Shown in pieces: positions 43,155 to 54,695 of a stretch of 64,000 nucleotides of DNA. Under the pieces are notes generated by a model that was not told the origin of the DNA, made no database searches, and saw only the letters and a program-made list of their open reading frames with translations. Location of the stretch: the NCBI GenBank assembly GCA_034509735.1, contig JACGWO010000005.1, positions 16,295,264 to 16,359,263 on the forward strand, given 5' to 3'. The translations under genes were made by a program, and so were the position numbers. This DNA is from Sesamum alatum. Taxonomy: Eukaryota > Streptophyta > Magnoliopsida > Lamiales > Pedaliaceae. Position 1 is the first letter of the stretch, and each line of letters opens with the position of its first letter.

Positions 43155-45133
43155 TGTTAGAATAGGTGACCATGTAAGCCAATTTTGGCAGGAATATGTT
43201 AGAATATGTCTAGACAATTCTTTGGTATTTGATAAAATATTTATTAATAAAGAAGTGAAAATTCAAATGGCAATACTTTGTTTAAGTTCACTTATCTGCA
43301 TTTACATTTCTGTTTAGTACGCAAACAAAGCCCACGGACTGAGAAACGATTTCAGGGACTGGGACTACGCTTGGAGGTAGGTCCATGAAATCATTCTCGC
43401 CGAATCAGTCCGGAAATCTCCAAGTCAAGGAATCCCGAAAATGGGTACCGGGATTCCCTTTCAGACTTGCACTAAGCATCTGCTGTCGTATTTCATCGAC
43501 GGGTGACGAAGGTCGTCTAAGCAGTGTTAGTGGGTCAGCGTGCTAGGAAGCAGCTGACTGAGGTGACTCGCGGGAACCGTCTTACGGAGGTCCTTGAGTA
43601 TAGTCAGCAAGGTATGACGTGTATTCCCGGTTCCAACGGTACAGGCCAAGTCCTTTGACTTGAGAAACTGCTGAGTTTACCTGTGCATCAGGTCTGTATC
43701 TTAGATATGGTGAGAGATTGCCAAAATACTCTTGAGTAGTCATAAGCCATGTCTAGTGCAGCTCGGGTGTACAAAGTGACAGTGGTTTCCAAGAAAGGAT
43801 CTGTCTCCTGTCAAAAGGTGTTGACAGTTGAGTCTCATGTATGCTCTGTGTCTTGTCCCTGAAATCTGTGGCCACAGTAACTGAATAGAAGGGAAAGGTT
43901 TCCCTTGCGGCGTTTAGTAAGGACAGACCGACACTTAGGTCCAAAATGGGTACCTGCTTTTTCCGTGCCCTAGACTCTAAGTGATGAGACCGAAGACAGA
44001 AGGACAAGTGTACTGTTAGAGCCTAAATGTTCATCCCCGAATATTTCACCTAGTCTCTAGTGCCATGGACCGTTGCTAGATGGCCACCCATGGTGACGGG
44101 CGGATTCTAGGAATCCGACCAAGTCTAGCTGAATGGTGAACCTAAAGAGTCACACACTATCCACACACATTTAGTATTTAATTTGGAATTAAATATTGGA
44201 GTAAAGGAATGATTAAATTAGATTTAATCGGGTCCTATATTTTCTTGGAGAAATTAATTCCTTCTATTTGATAAAGGGAATTAAATTTATAAATAGGATA
44301 TATTAAAAGGGTTGATTTAATGGGCTTAGAATAAATAATAATATTTATTCTTTTGGCCTTTTGGAATATTTAATAGGATTTAAATATTCCATTAAATTAA
44401 AATCAACGGTTGAGATGGAAAGGGGAGATGGAAGGCTAGGATTCGTTTGACTAGGTCAAACACTAGTTTGACTAGGACTTTGACTAGGTCAAAATCCTAG
44501 TCAAATTATAGTTCTTAGAGTTGGAGTTTAAAGAGGATTAAACTCCTCCTCTATATAAACCTCTAGCTTCCAACAATTGCAGGATGATGATTCTTGAAAA
44601 CACACACAACACACACTCTCCCCTTCTCCTCATCTCTCGTCCGCCCCCTCTTTCTCTAGCAAGAAAATATTTCTTAGTTCTTTTTGTTCTTGGAACATTA
44701 GAACTTAGACGAATCAATACCGTTAATTGATAACGTGTTGTTGATTCGTCCACTCCAAAAATTATACACTTGCTCGTTGCTAGCACGACGTGCAAGATAC
44801 GTGGGTGGATCGTGTGTCACGATTTGGAGGGTCTCAAGAACGAGATCTCGGTGCAGAATGGGGAACAACGCGAGTAGCCGTTGAAGACGAAAACGACAAC
44901 AGGTAGGTCTCGTTTTATCTTTTCGTCCCTCTTTAATTTTTCAACTCTATGGCCTCCATGATTTCTTTATTTGTTATATGATCATGAGATACACCGAACG
45001 CCCGGGAACCTCAAGGGCACACCCCTTGAGCGTGTTCTTTTCAATTAAAAGCATGCCTTTTATTTTTGTAAATTTATTTTTATCGCACTTCCACATTCGC
45101 GCAATTCCCGGGACGATCCACCGATTTCTTTCA
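43155..45133 (+). repeat. 3' LTR of element C (1979 bp)
   Basis: TGTTAGAATAGG...TTCTTTCA. The TTGAC array is at about 44448-44506 and the TATATAAA box near 44552. Ends at the CATCT target duplication. Confidence 0.96.
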
Positions 45134-45138
45134 CATCT
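45134..45138. other. Target-site duplication CATCT of element C (right copy)
   Basis: Identical to 34918-34922, and it restores H's LTR reading TAAGCATCTGCTGTCG, as in other LTRs of this type. Confidence 0.95.
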
Positions 45139-46259
45139 GCTGTCGTATTTCATCGCCGGGTGACGAGGGTCGTCAAAGTAGTGTTAGTGGGTTAGCCTGC
45201 TAGGGAGCAGCTGACTGAGGTGACTCGCGGGAACCGTCTTATGAAGGACCTTGAGTAGGGTCGGTTAGGTATGACGTGTGTTACCGGTTCCAATAGTACA
45301 GGTCAAGTCCTCTGACTTGAGGAACTGCTGAGTTTACCTGTACATCAGGGTTGTATCTTAAATATGGTGAGAGATTGCGAAGAAGCACTTGAGTAGTCAT
45401 AAGCCATGTCTAGTGCATCTCTAGTGTACAGATTGACAGTAGTTTCCAATAAAGGATCTGTCTTCTGTCAAAAGGCATTGACAGTTGAGTCTCACAAATG
45501 CTCTGTGTCTTGTCCCTATAATCTGTGGCCACAGTAACTGAACAGAAGGGAAGGTTCCACTTGCGGCGTTTAGTAAAGGACAGACCGACACTTAGGTCCA
45601 AAATGGGTACCTGCATTTTCCGTGCTCTAGACCCTAAGTGGTGAGACTGTAGACGGAAGGACAAGTGTACTGTTAGAGCCTAAATGTTCATCCCCGTATA
45701 TTCACCTAGTCTCTAGCGCCATGGACCGTTGCTAGATGGCCACCCATGGTAACGGGCGGATTCTACGAATCCGACCTAGTCTAGCTGAAGGTGAACCTAA
45801 AGAGTCACACACAATCCGCACACATAAAGTATTTAATTTAGAATTAAATATTTGGAGAGATGGAATGATTAAATTCGATTTAATCGGGTCCTCAATTTTC
45901 TTGGAAAGAATTAATTCCTTTTATTGGATAAAAGGGATTTATCTAATAAATTAGATTTATTAGAAAATTAAATTAATGGGCTTAGAATAAATATTTATAT
46001 TTAATATGTATTTATTTATTGCCCTTGGAATATTTAAATAGGTTTAAATATTCCATTAAATTAAATTAATGGTTGAGATTAAAAGGAGAAATGGATGGGT
46101 AGGAGCAATTTGACTAGGTCAAATTACTACTTTGACTAGGACTTTGACTAGGTCAAAATCCTAGTAAAATTAGTCTTCTTAGAGGTTGAGTTTGAAGGAT
46201 TAAACTCCTCCCCTATATATACTCCTACCTCCTCACCTTAAGAGAGATGATGAAATTTC

Positions 46260-46293
<34 letters not shown>

Positions 46294-46822
46294 CTCTCTC
46301 GATCTCTCCTCTCTCGTCCGCCCTCTCCCTCCTTTTCTCTCCAAGAAAATACTTCTTGTTCTTTTGTGTAAACAATTGAACAAAAGGAGGATTAATCCCG
46401 TTAAATAATAACGTGTGATTGATCCATCCTCTCCAAATAAAATACTTGTTCGTTTGCTAGCACGAAGTACAAGATACGTACGCGGATTGCGTGTCACGAT
46501 TTAGAGGATCTCACATACGAGATTTGGAGCAAATTTGGGAACAACGCGAGTACCTGTTAGAAGAGGAAAACGATGAACCGGTAGGTCTCCATTTACGTTT
46601 TCGTCCTCTTTTATTTTACAAATCCTATGGCCTCCATGATTGCATGTATGTTCTTAATTCATGAGATACACTGAACACCCGGGAACTTCAAGGGCACACC
46701 CCTTGAACGTGTTTTAATTTTATACGTATTATTCATGTTTAAATTATGCAATTTAAATTTATACCGCGCTTCTACATTCGCGCTATTCCCGGGACGATCC
46801 ACATGTCTATCCCAGACTTTCA
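45139..46822 (+). repeat. 3' LTR of H, second segment
   Basis: Continues H's LTR to its CA end (...CCCAGACTTTCA). It is related to but distinct from the C type. The conserved box is at about 45705-45758, the TTGAC array about 46108-46165, TATATATA near 46214, and the U5 end CCCGGGACGATCCAC. Beyond it comes non-copia DNA. Confidence 0.9.
46259..46300. repeat. (CA)n/(TC)n microsatellite in the H 3' LTR
   Basis: About 16 CA units followed by five TC units just downstream of the TATA box, at the position of the shorter CA run at 28408-28434. Confidence 0.95.
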
Positions 46823-47215
46823 ATAGTTGTTTCAAATCATGGGAATTTGAACATATATATCTATAATTATCATTGTTTCTAAAACAAGTTGTTCTTAAAT
46901 GAAGTCTACGAGCACCACCAAGGCACGACGAGTAGTTGATGAGTCTCAATCAACTGAGGTCGCATATCAGATGGAGGAAGTCATACCTACTCCAGAAGTT
47001 GCTACAGATAATCAAACGTACGACTTGCATGATCCAAATGATATACAATTAGTCGTTGATCTTTTGTTACACAACAACAAGGATCAGGTACATCCCACTC
47101 GCCAAATGGTTAATCTGATGATGAAGATGACGAAAATAGCTTTGAGGAGTACGAGACTGAAGAAGAGACTTATTGAGTGTCTAGTGCTTAGTTATCTTTC
47201 CAATTTATAATGAAA
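46823..47215 (+). pseudogene. Probable C-terminal part of a CACTA transposase
   Basis: A frame opens at ATG 46899 (MKSTSTTKARRVVDE...), includes YDLHDPNDIQLVVDLL, and then, after a one-base shift near 47112, continues as an acidic tail SDDEDDENSFEEYETEEETY to a stop at about 47177. An acidic C-terminus of this kind is usual at the end of TNP2-type transposases. It lies on the same strand as the transposase core at 27440-27880, on the opposite side of H. My reading is that H inserted into one CACTA element and this is its far end. The domain itself has no diagnostic motif, so it could be another protein. Confidence 0.4.
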
Positions 47216-47282
47216 AAACTTAAGTAAACCGTTCCTAGATATATTTTTAAAAAACCGCTCCTAATCCGATTCACTAACCGTT
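47216..47282. other. Unassigned spacer
   Basis: Short AT-rich stretch between the probable CACTA tail and the RNase H fragment; it has CCGTTCC and CCGCTCC repeats but no recognisable terminal repeat. Confidence 0.4.
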
Positions 47283-47615
47283 CCAATGGCTAAATTATCC
47301 ATAATCGTGCGAAGTGAGAGATTTTAATATCCGGTGCAAACATGAGTTTCTTGATGTGGTGGAGGAGGTTCTGGAGATGCCAGGCCCCTTCCAAGGGGGA
47401 GTCCAGAAGTTTAATGATGATCTGAGCGTCTGTAACAACCCAAACCTTTTGAAAGCCATTGTTTGAGCAAAGCAGGAGGCCAATATAGAGGGCTTTCAAT
47501 TTAGCAATCAGATTGGAGATGAAGCCTAGGGGTTCCTAGAATGCAAACAGGACATGGCCAAGATGGTCTCTGAGAATCCCAACAGCTCCTGTAGTGCCTG
47601 GGTTGCCCTTGGAGG
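47283..47615 (-). pseudogene. RNase H-like fragment (RVT_3 type, LINE or derived gene)
   Basis: On the minus strand from 47615 the reading is SKGNPGTTGAVGILRDHLGH, then VLFAF, a TAG, EPLGF, and KALYIGLLLCSNNGFQKVWV, TDAQIIIKLLD. This matches the plant RNase H-like domain found at the end of LINE reverse transcriptases and in related host proteins (SKGNPG..G.GGI.RD; AEL.AL..GL; VE.DS). It begins abruptly at the P LTR, so the first catalytic aspartate is missing. The glutamate position is lysine (IAKLKAL) and there is an internal stop. Only the TD aspartate remains. Dead fragment; the parent family is uncertain. Confidence 0.65.
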
Positions 47616-49265
47616 TGTTAGAATAGGTGACCAGAAAGCCAATAGGTTTGGCGATTTGTAACCTATTATACAACTCGATGTAAACGTAATATTATTATGT
47701 GATGAATAAAATGCGTATTCGTCACTTTTGGTGCTTACTTTGTTGCGCTCATTTCACATTTGTTAAAATGGTGTTTAACTTATATCGCAACAAAGCCCAC
47801 AAACCATGGATAACAACTTGTGCAGTTGGGCCACGCATTGGATGGTGGTCATGAAACCAACTGATTAAGAGTTGGGTCTGGAACGTTCCAAGTCGAGGAC
47901 CTCAAGACAGGGCATCGAGAGTCCTATTGAGACTTGCGTCAAGAGTCGTGTTCATTGGATGAGTGCCGTGTTTCATCGGCGACAGGCATGGGACGCCTAC
48001 ACGATCTTGATGGGTTGGTCGACTGGGGTCGAGCCGACTGGATTGACTCGCAGGGATCATCATATGGAAGCTTTGGAGGCTTGATCGGTATGATTAGTTT
48101 TCCCCGGTTCCGATAGTACGGGAGTAATCCTCACACTTGAGGGATCATGGCAGTCACGTGCACAGGACGACTGTATCCTGGATCTGGCAAGAGGTGATCA
48201 TTCAATAAGATGATTATCATAAGCTTTATCCAATGCAGTCGGAATGTGTAGCGAGAACGGTAGATTCAAAGAAGAGGATCTGTCCCCTGTCAGTATGTGA
48301 CAGAGGTATCTCCTATGCACTCAGAGACACGTTCATTCTGTTTAAAGCTGTGGCCACAGTGGTTGGTCGAACAGGGAATGGTTTCCTGTGTCGACGCAAT
48401 GAAGCATACGTGGTCTCGAGTATTAAGCATAGATGTCTAGTCAAGGATGGGAACCGACGCCAATTCCATACCCTAGGCTGAGGCCGGGAGACGGTAGATG
48501 GAAAGATCGTACCCATACGGAATCGGCACCTAAATGTTCACACCAATTTACCTAGTCTCTAGTGCCATGGACTGTTGCTAGACGGCCACCCATGGTAACG
48601 GGCCCTTGTGGAACACGGGCCCAAGTCTAGCTGTGGGTGAACCTAAAGGGTCACACACAAATCACCGAGGAGGTTAAGAAATTGACTTGGAGTTAATCTC
48701 GAAGGATAAATAAGTAATTCGATTACTTAAGGGAAAGTCCATTGGATGGACGGACAGATATCGTATAAGGCCTTCGTTTAATCGGTAAATTGGATTTTTG
48801 ATTAAATATGGAAAGTTGAGACGTTGAGATGTTGGATCTTTTAATTGGATTAAAAGATCAATGAAAATAATTTAAATGGAGATTAAATGGGATTTAATGT
48901 TGGGTTCGTCGCAATTGAATTACGATAAAACCCGGTCCGTTAAATTAGACCCTAGAGGAATTCCTATTTTGGAATAGGAAGAAGATGGACTTCTTCCCTT
49001 AGATAGACATGGCCGAAATGCTCCCTTGGAGGAAGCAAAACCAGCCATGTTTCATGCTAGGTGGTTTGTTGACTTATCTCTTTTGGAAAGAGACAAATCA
49101 ACTCCAATCAAGCCCTTCCCTTTTGGTATGATTTGATCATACCATAAATTTTGGTAGGCTTGATTAAAGAATTAATGGTGATTTATTGGAGTGTATCTAG
49201 ACATCCTTGGATGAACCTAGTCACATTCCAATAATCACATTAATTATGTATATATATGAGAATAT
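47616..49265 (+). repeat. LTR P, 5' part (G/L subfamily, plus orientation)
   Basis: Starts TGTTAGAATAGGTGACCAGAAAGCC and follows the reverse complement of the G LTR to TATATATATGAGAATAT, where J is inserted. The conserved box is about 48546-48600. Whether P is a solo LTR or part of an element cannot be told, because its end lies right of the window. Confidence 0.9.
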
Positions 49266-50251
49266 TGAAAGATTATGTGGATCGTCCCGGGAGATGAACG
49301 CGAATAGCGGAAGCGCAAAAGATTGCATAATAAAATTGCAAAACATAATTAAATGGAATTTAAATCATGCATAACATACATAAACGAATCAAGGGGTGTG
49401 CCCTTGATTCTCCCGGGCGTTCGGTTGTATCTCATGTTCAATAAAACACAACATGGAAGGCCATAGAATTGAAACTGGAAAGACGAAATTAAAGAACCTA
49501 CCCGGTTGTAGTTTTCTCTTCGTTCGGCTACATGAATTGTTCCCCGTTTTGCACCAAGATCCCAAAGAAGAGACCCTCTAAATCATGACACTCGCTACAC
49601 CGGAAAGCAAAGAATCCATGTGCTAGCAAGAAATTATTTGGGGAGAAGAGACATTGATACACGCTATCAATTAATGCAATCGACGTCTCTTATGTTCTAA
49701 CTTGAATAAAATCAAGAAGAACAAAGTAGAATTCGTGTAGAGAAGAAAGAGGAATGGACGAAATCTTGAGAGGGAATTGAGAGATGAGAGTTATAGAAAT
49801 TAGTAGGTGTTTGTGTGTGTGTTTGAGTATTTATAGAAGATGGAATTTCCTATTCCTTCTCAAACTCTTCCAAAGAGACACACTTTTACTAGGATTTTGA
49901 CCTAGTCAAATCCTAGTCAAACTAGGCTTTGATTAAGTCAAATTAATCATGGCCCTTCATCTCATCATTCCCTTGATTAAATCTTGTCCATCCATTTTGA
50001 TGGCCTTTATGGAATGGGCTTTATTTAATTCTAAATTAAATAATCCCATGGACTTTATATTAAAATCCTATTTAATATACAAGCCCATTAATTAATTAAT
50101 GGAATGGACTTTACTTGATTCTAAATTAAATAGTCCATGGACTTTATATTAAATCCTCTTTTAATATACCAAGTCCATTAATTAATTCATCCTTTTAATC
50201 TAATTAAAAGGGAAGCCATGCTTTATAAAATTCATAAACCTAATTTATGAA
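49266..50251 (-). repeat. LTR J, left segment
   Basis: Starts TGAAAGATTATGTGG (the 3' end of the LTR in its own orientation), with U5, the (GT)-rich start region, a TATA region (about 49830-49840) and a TTGAC/GTCAA array (about 49889-49952). It is interrupted by LTR N at 50252 and resumes at 63770. Predicted TSD AATAT (49261-49265); its partner is outside the window. It is a separate subfamily, closest to E. Confidence 0.88.
50247..50251. other. Target-site duplication ATGAA of LTR N (left copy)
   Basis: Identical to 63765-63769. Removing 50252-63769 restores a continuous J LTR. Confidence 0.92.
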
Positions 50252-51352
50252 TGAAGGACAAGCGGATCCGCCCGGGAGCGCGAGCGGAAGCGAGAAAGCG
50301 AGAAATCGTGCACAAATTTATATCTAATTTAAAATATGCGAATCCCAAGGGGTGTACCCTTGGGTGCTCAACCGGGCGTTCGATGTAGGATGTGTAAATA
50401 TTAAAACATATATTTAAGCACATAGGGCATAGATATATAAATGAAATCAATCAAAGCGTAATAAACCGTTACCTTTGATTGTTTAGCGTATGCTCCCGGC
50501 TACTAGCGTTGTTCCTTCTCCGAAATGCTCACGAAATCCAAACGTATGGATTCTCCAAAGGTGATCCACACCACACCGGAAGAAACACACGTTCTTCTTG
50601 CTAGAAAAGAATGGGTTTAGGAAGGAATCGGTTTTAAGAGAAGAACACTATGAATTAGTGTTCTCTTAAACATACTTTGTTCTTCTTCTTGATTCAAAAT
50701 CAAGTGAAGAACACAAGTGTAAGAGAGGGAGGGAGCACGAAATTTTGAGAGAGGAGAGGATTTTTGTCTTCTCTTTTTCCTAGTAAAAAGATGAATAATG
50801 AATCACTTATGCTAGGTGTTGTATATTCTAATATATATACATAATTAATGTGATTATTGGAATGTGTCTAGGTTCATCCAAGGATGTCTAGATTCATTCC
50901 AATCAATCACCATCAATTCTTCAATCAAGCCTACCAAAATTTATGGTATGATCAAATCATACCAAAAGGGAAGAGCTTGATTGGAGTTGATTTGTCTCAT
51001 TCCAAAAGAGACAAGTCAACATACTACCTAGCATGCAACATGGCTGATTTTGCTTCCTCCAAGGGAGCATGTCGGCTATGTTTAATTAAGGGAAGAAGTC
51101 CAACTTCTTCCTATTCCAAATTAGGAATTATTTCTCTCCTCTCGGGTATAATTTAACGGATCGGGTTTTATCGTAATCCAATTACGACGAACCCAATATT
51201 AAATCCAATTTAATGTCCACTTAAATTATTCCCGTTGATCTTTTAATCCAATTAAAAGATCCAACGTCTCAACATCTCAACTTTCCATATTTAATCGAAA
51301 ATCCAATTTACCGATTAAATGAAAGCCCGATACAATATCGGCCCGTCCATCC
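50252..51352 (-). repeat. Solo LTR N, left half (copy 1 of a tandem triplet)
   Basis: TGAAGGACAAGCGG... to ...CCCGTCCATCC. Together with 62636-63764 it makes one 2.23-kb LTR of the G/L subfamily, flanked by ATGAA on both sides with no internal domain of its own, hence a solo LTR. Element L and one extra half-LTR copy sit inside it after CATCC (51348-51352). Confidence 0.9.
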
Positions 51353-52451
51353 TGAAGGACAAGCGGATCCGCCCGGGAGCGCGAGCGGAAGCGAGAAAGG
51401 CGAGAAATTACGTAAATTTAAATCAAATTCAAAATACACGAATCCCAAGGGGTGTACCCTTGGGTGCTCAACCGGGCGTTCGATGTAGGATGTGTAAATA
51501 TTAAAACATATATTTAAACACATAGGGCATAGATATACAAATAAAAATCAATCAAAGCGTAATAAACCGTTACCTTTGATTGTTTAGCGTATGCTCCCAG
51601 CTACTAGCGTTGTTCCTTCTCCGGAATGCTCACGAAATCCAAACGTATGGATTCTCCAAAGGTGATCCACACCACACCGGAAGAAACACACGTTCTTCTT
51701 GCTAGAAAAGAACGGGTTTAGGAAGGAATCGGTTTAAGAGAAGAACACTATGAATTAGTGTTCTCTTAAACTTACTTTGTTCTTCTTCTTGATTCAAAAT
51801 CAAGTGAAGAACACAAGTGTAAGAGAGGGAGGGAGCACGAAATTTTGAGAGAGAGGAGAGGATTTTTGTGTTCTCTTTTTCCTAGAAAAAGATGAATAAT
51901 GAATCACTTATGCTAGGTGTTGTATATTCTAATATATATACATAATTAATGTGATTATTGGAATGTGTCTAGGTTCATCCAAGGATGTCTAGATTCATTC
52001 CAATCAATCACCATCAATTCTTCAATCAAGGTTACCAAAATTTATGGTATGATCAAATCATACCAAAAGGGAAGAGCTTGATTGGAGTTGATTTGTCTCA
52101 TTCCAAAAGAGACAAGTCAACATACTACCTAGCATGCAACATGGCTGATTTTGCTTCCTCCAAGGGAGCATGTCGGCTATGTTTAATTAAGGGAAGAAGT
52201 CCAACTTCTTCCTATTCCAAATTAGGAATTATTTCTCCTATCGGGTATAATTTAACGGATCGGGTTTTATCGTAATCCAATTACGACGAACCCAATATTA
52301 AATCCAATTTAATGTCCACTTAAATTATTCCCGTTGATCTTTTAATCCAATTAAAAGATCCAACGTCTCAACATCTCAACTTTCCATATTTAATCGAAAA
52401 TCCAATTTACCGATTAAATGAAAGCCCGATACAATATCGGCCCGTCCATCC
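51353..52451 (-). repeat. Extra half-LTR, chimeric between N and L (copy 2)
   Basis: A second 1.1-kb copy with the same end points. Its left part shares variants with the L LTR (for example GAAAGGCGAGAAATTACG and CTCCCAGCTAC). Its right part shares variants with the N copy (CTTATGCTAGG, GCATGCAACATGG, GCATGTCGGCTATG). The switch falls between about 51856 and 51912. This is what unequal crossing over between copies 1 and 3 would leave. Confidence 0.88.
52447..52451. other. Target-site duplication CATCC of element L (left copy)
   Basis: Identical to 62631-62635 on the other side of L. Confidence 0.93.
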
Positions 52452-54681
52452 TGAAGGACAAGCGGATCCGCCCGGGAGCGCGAGCGGAAGCGAGAAAGGC
52501 GAGAAATTACGTAAATTTAAATCAAATTCAAAATACACGAATCCCAAGGGGTGTACCCTTGGGTGCTCAACCGGGCGTTCGATGTAGGATGTGTAAATAT
52601 TAAAACATATATTTAAACACATAGGGCATAGATATACAAATAAAATCAATCAAAAGCGTAATAAACCGTTACCTTTGATTGTTTAGCGTATGCTCCCAGC
52701 TACTAGCGTTGTTCCTTCTCCGGAATGCTCACGAAATCCAAACGTATGGATTCTCCAAAGGTGATCCACACCACACTGGAAGAAACACAAGTTCTTCTTG
52801 CTAGAAAAGAACGGGTTTAGGAAGGAATAGGTTTAAGAGAAGAACACTATGAATTAGTGTTCTCTTAAACTTACTTTGTTCTTCTTCTTGATTCAAAATC
52901 AAGTGAAGAACACAAGTGTAAGAGAGGGAGGGAGCACGAAATTTTTGAGAGAGAGGAGAGGATTTTTGTCTTCTCTTTTTTTCCTAGAAATAGATGAATA
53001 ATGAATCACTTATGCTTGGTGTTGTATATTCTAATATATATACATAATTAATGTGATTATTGGAATGCGTCTAAGTTCATCCAAGGATGTCTAGATTCAT
53101 TCCAATCAATCACCATCAATTCTTCAATCAAGCCTACCAAAATTTATGGTATGATCAAATCATACCAAAAAGGAAGAGCTTGATTGGAGTTGATTTGTCT
53201 CTTTCCAAAAGAGACAAGTCAACATACCACCTAGCATGAAACATGGCTGATTTTGCTTCCTCCAAGGGAGCTTCCGGCCATGTTTAATTAAGGGAAGAAG
53301 TCCAATTTCTTCCTATTCCAAAATAGGAATTATTTCTCCTCTCGGGTATAATTTAACGGACCTGGTTTTATCGTAATTCAATTACGACGAACCCAACATT
53401 AAATCTAATTTAATGTCTATTTAAATTATTCTTGTTGATCTTTTAATCCAATTAAAAGATCCAACGTCTCAACATCTCAATTTTCCATATTTAATCGAAA
53501 ATTCAATTTACCGATTAAATGAAAGCGCGATACAATATCGGCCCGTCCATCCAATGGACTTTCCCTTAAGTAATTCAATTACTTATTTTTATCCTTCGAG
53601 ATTGACTCCAAGTCGATCTCTCAACCTCCTCGGTTATTTGTGTGTGACCCTTTAGGTTCACCCTCAGCTAGACTTGGGCCCGTGTCCCACAAGGGCCCGT
53701 TACCATGGGTGGCCGTCTAGCAACGGTACATGGCACTAGAGACTAGGTGAATTGGCGTGAACATTTAGGCGCCAATTCCGTACGGGTACGATCCTTCCGT
53801 CTACCGTCTCCCGGCCTTAGTCTAGGGTATGGAATTGGGCGTCGGTTCCCATCCTTGACTAGGCATCTATGCTTAATACTCGAGACCACGTATGCTTCAT
53901 TGCGTCGACACAGGAAACCATTCCCTGTTCGACCAACCACTGTGGCCACAGCTTCAAACAGCATGAACGTGTCTCCGAGTGCATAGGAGATACCCCTGTC
54001 ACATACTGACAGGGGACGGATCCTCTTCTTGGAATCCACCGTCCTCGCTACACATTCCGACTGCACTGGACAAGGCTTATAATGATCATCTTACAGAATG
54101 ATCACCTCTCGCCAGATCCAAGATACAGCCGTCCTGTGCACGTGACTGCCATGATTGCTCAAGTCTGAGGATTACTCCTGTACTATCGGAACCGGGGAAT
54201 CCAATCATACCGACCAAGCCTCCAAGGCTTCCATATGATGATCCCCGCGAGTCAGTCCAGTCGGCTCGACCCCAGTCCACCAACCCATCAAGATTGTGTA
54301 GGCGTCCCACGCCTGTCGCCGATGAAACACGGCACTCATCTAATGAACACGACTCTTGACGCAAGTCTCAATAGGACTCTCGATGCCTGTCTCGAGGTCC
54401 TCGACTTGGAACGTTTCAGAACCAACGCTTAATCAGTTGGTTTCATGACCACAATCTAATGCGTGGCCCAACTGCACGAGTTGTTATCCATGGTCTGTGG
54501 GCTTTGTTGTGATATAAGTTAAACGCCGTTTTAACAAATGTAAAGTGAGCACAACAAAGTAGGTACCAATAGTGACGAACACTCACTTTATTCATCACAT
54601 AATAATATTATAATTACATCGAGTTGTATAATAGGTTACAAATCGCCAAACCTATTGGCTTTCTGGTCATCTATTCTAACA
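52452..54681 (-). repeat. 3' LTR of element L (2230 bp; copy 3 of the triplet)
   Basis: TGAAGGACAAGCGG...TATTCTAACA on the plus strand. Matches the 5' LTR at 60410-62630 in diagnostic variants (GGAATAGGTTTAAG, CTTATGCTTGG). The conserved box is about 53698-53752. Confidence 0.95.
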
Positions 54682-54695
54682 ATCTCCCACTTGAC
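54682..54695 (-). other. Polypurine tract of element L
   Basis: On the minus strand GGTCAAGTGGGAGAT directly precedes the LTR start TGTTAG; the stop codon of pol (54698-54696) abuts it. Confidence 0.85.

Larger units (their letters stand above)
34923..45133 (+). mobile_element. Copia element C, structurally complete (10.2 kb)
   Basis: The 5' LTR (34923-36920), PBS, leader, gag-pol, PPT and 3' LTR (43155-45133) are all present, flanked by perfect duplications CATCT at 34918-34922 and 45134-45138. At 10,211 bp it is about twice a typical Tnt1-like element, because the LTRs are about 2 kb each and the leader is about 2.2 kb. It inserted into the 3' LTR of H. It is the best reference copy in the window, although gag-pol carries one frameshift and two stops. 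Confidence 0.97.

Noticed and set aside
46899..47210. A host gene encoding a 103-residue protein
   Set aside because: The frame shift at its end restores an acidic tail, and it lies between two transposon borders; a CACTA fragment is the simpler reading.
50884..51156. 90-codon frame in the half-LTRs (also 51985-52275)
   Set aside because: Arises from the duplicated LTR segment; broken in copy 3 and in other LTRs of the subfamily.
50252..54681. Possible satellite array or CRISPR-like repeat
   Set aside because: Only three units of 1.1 kb, each identifiable as LTR sequence; no spacers.
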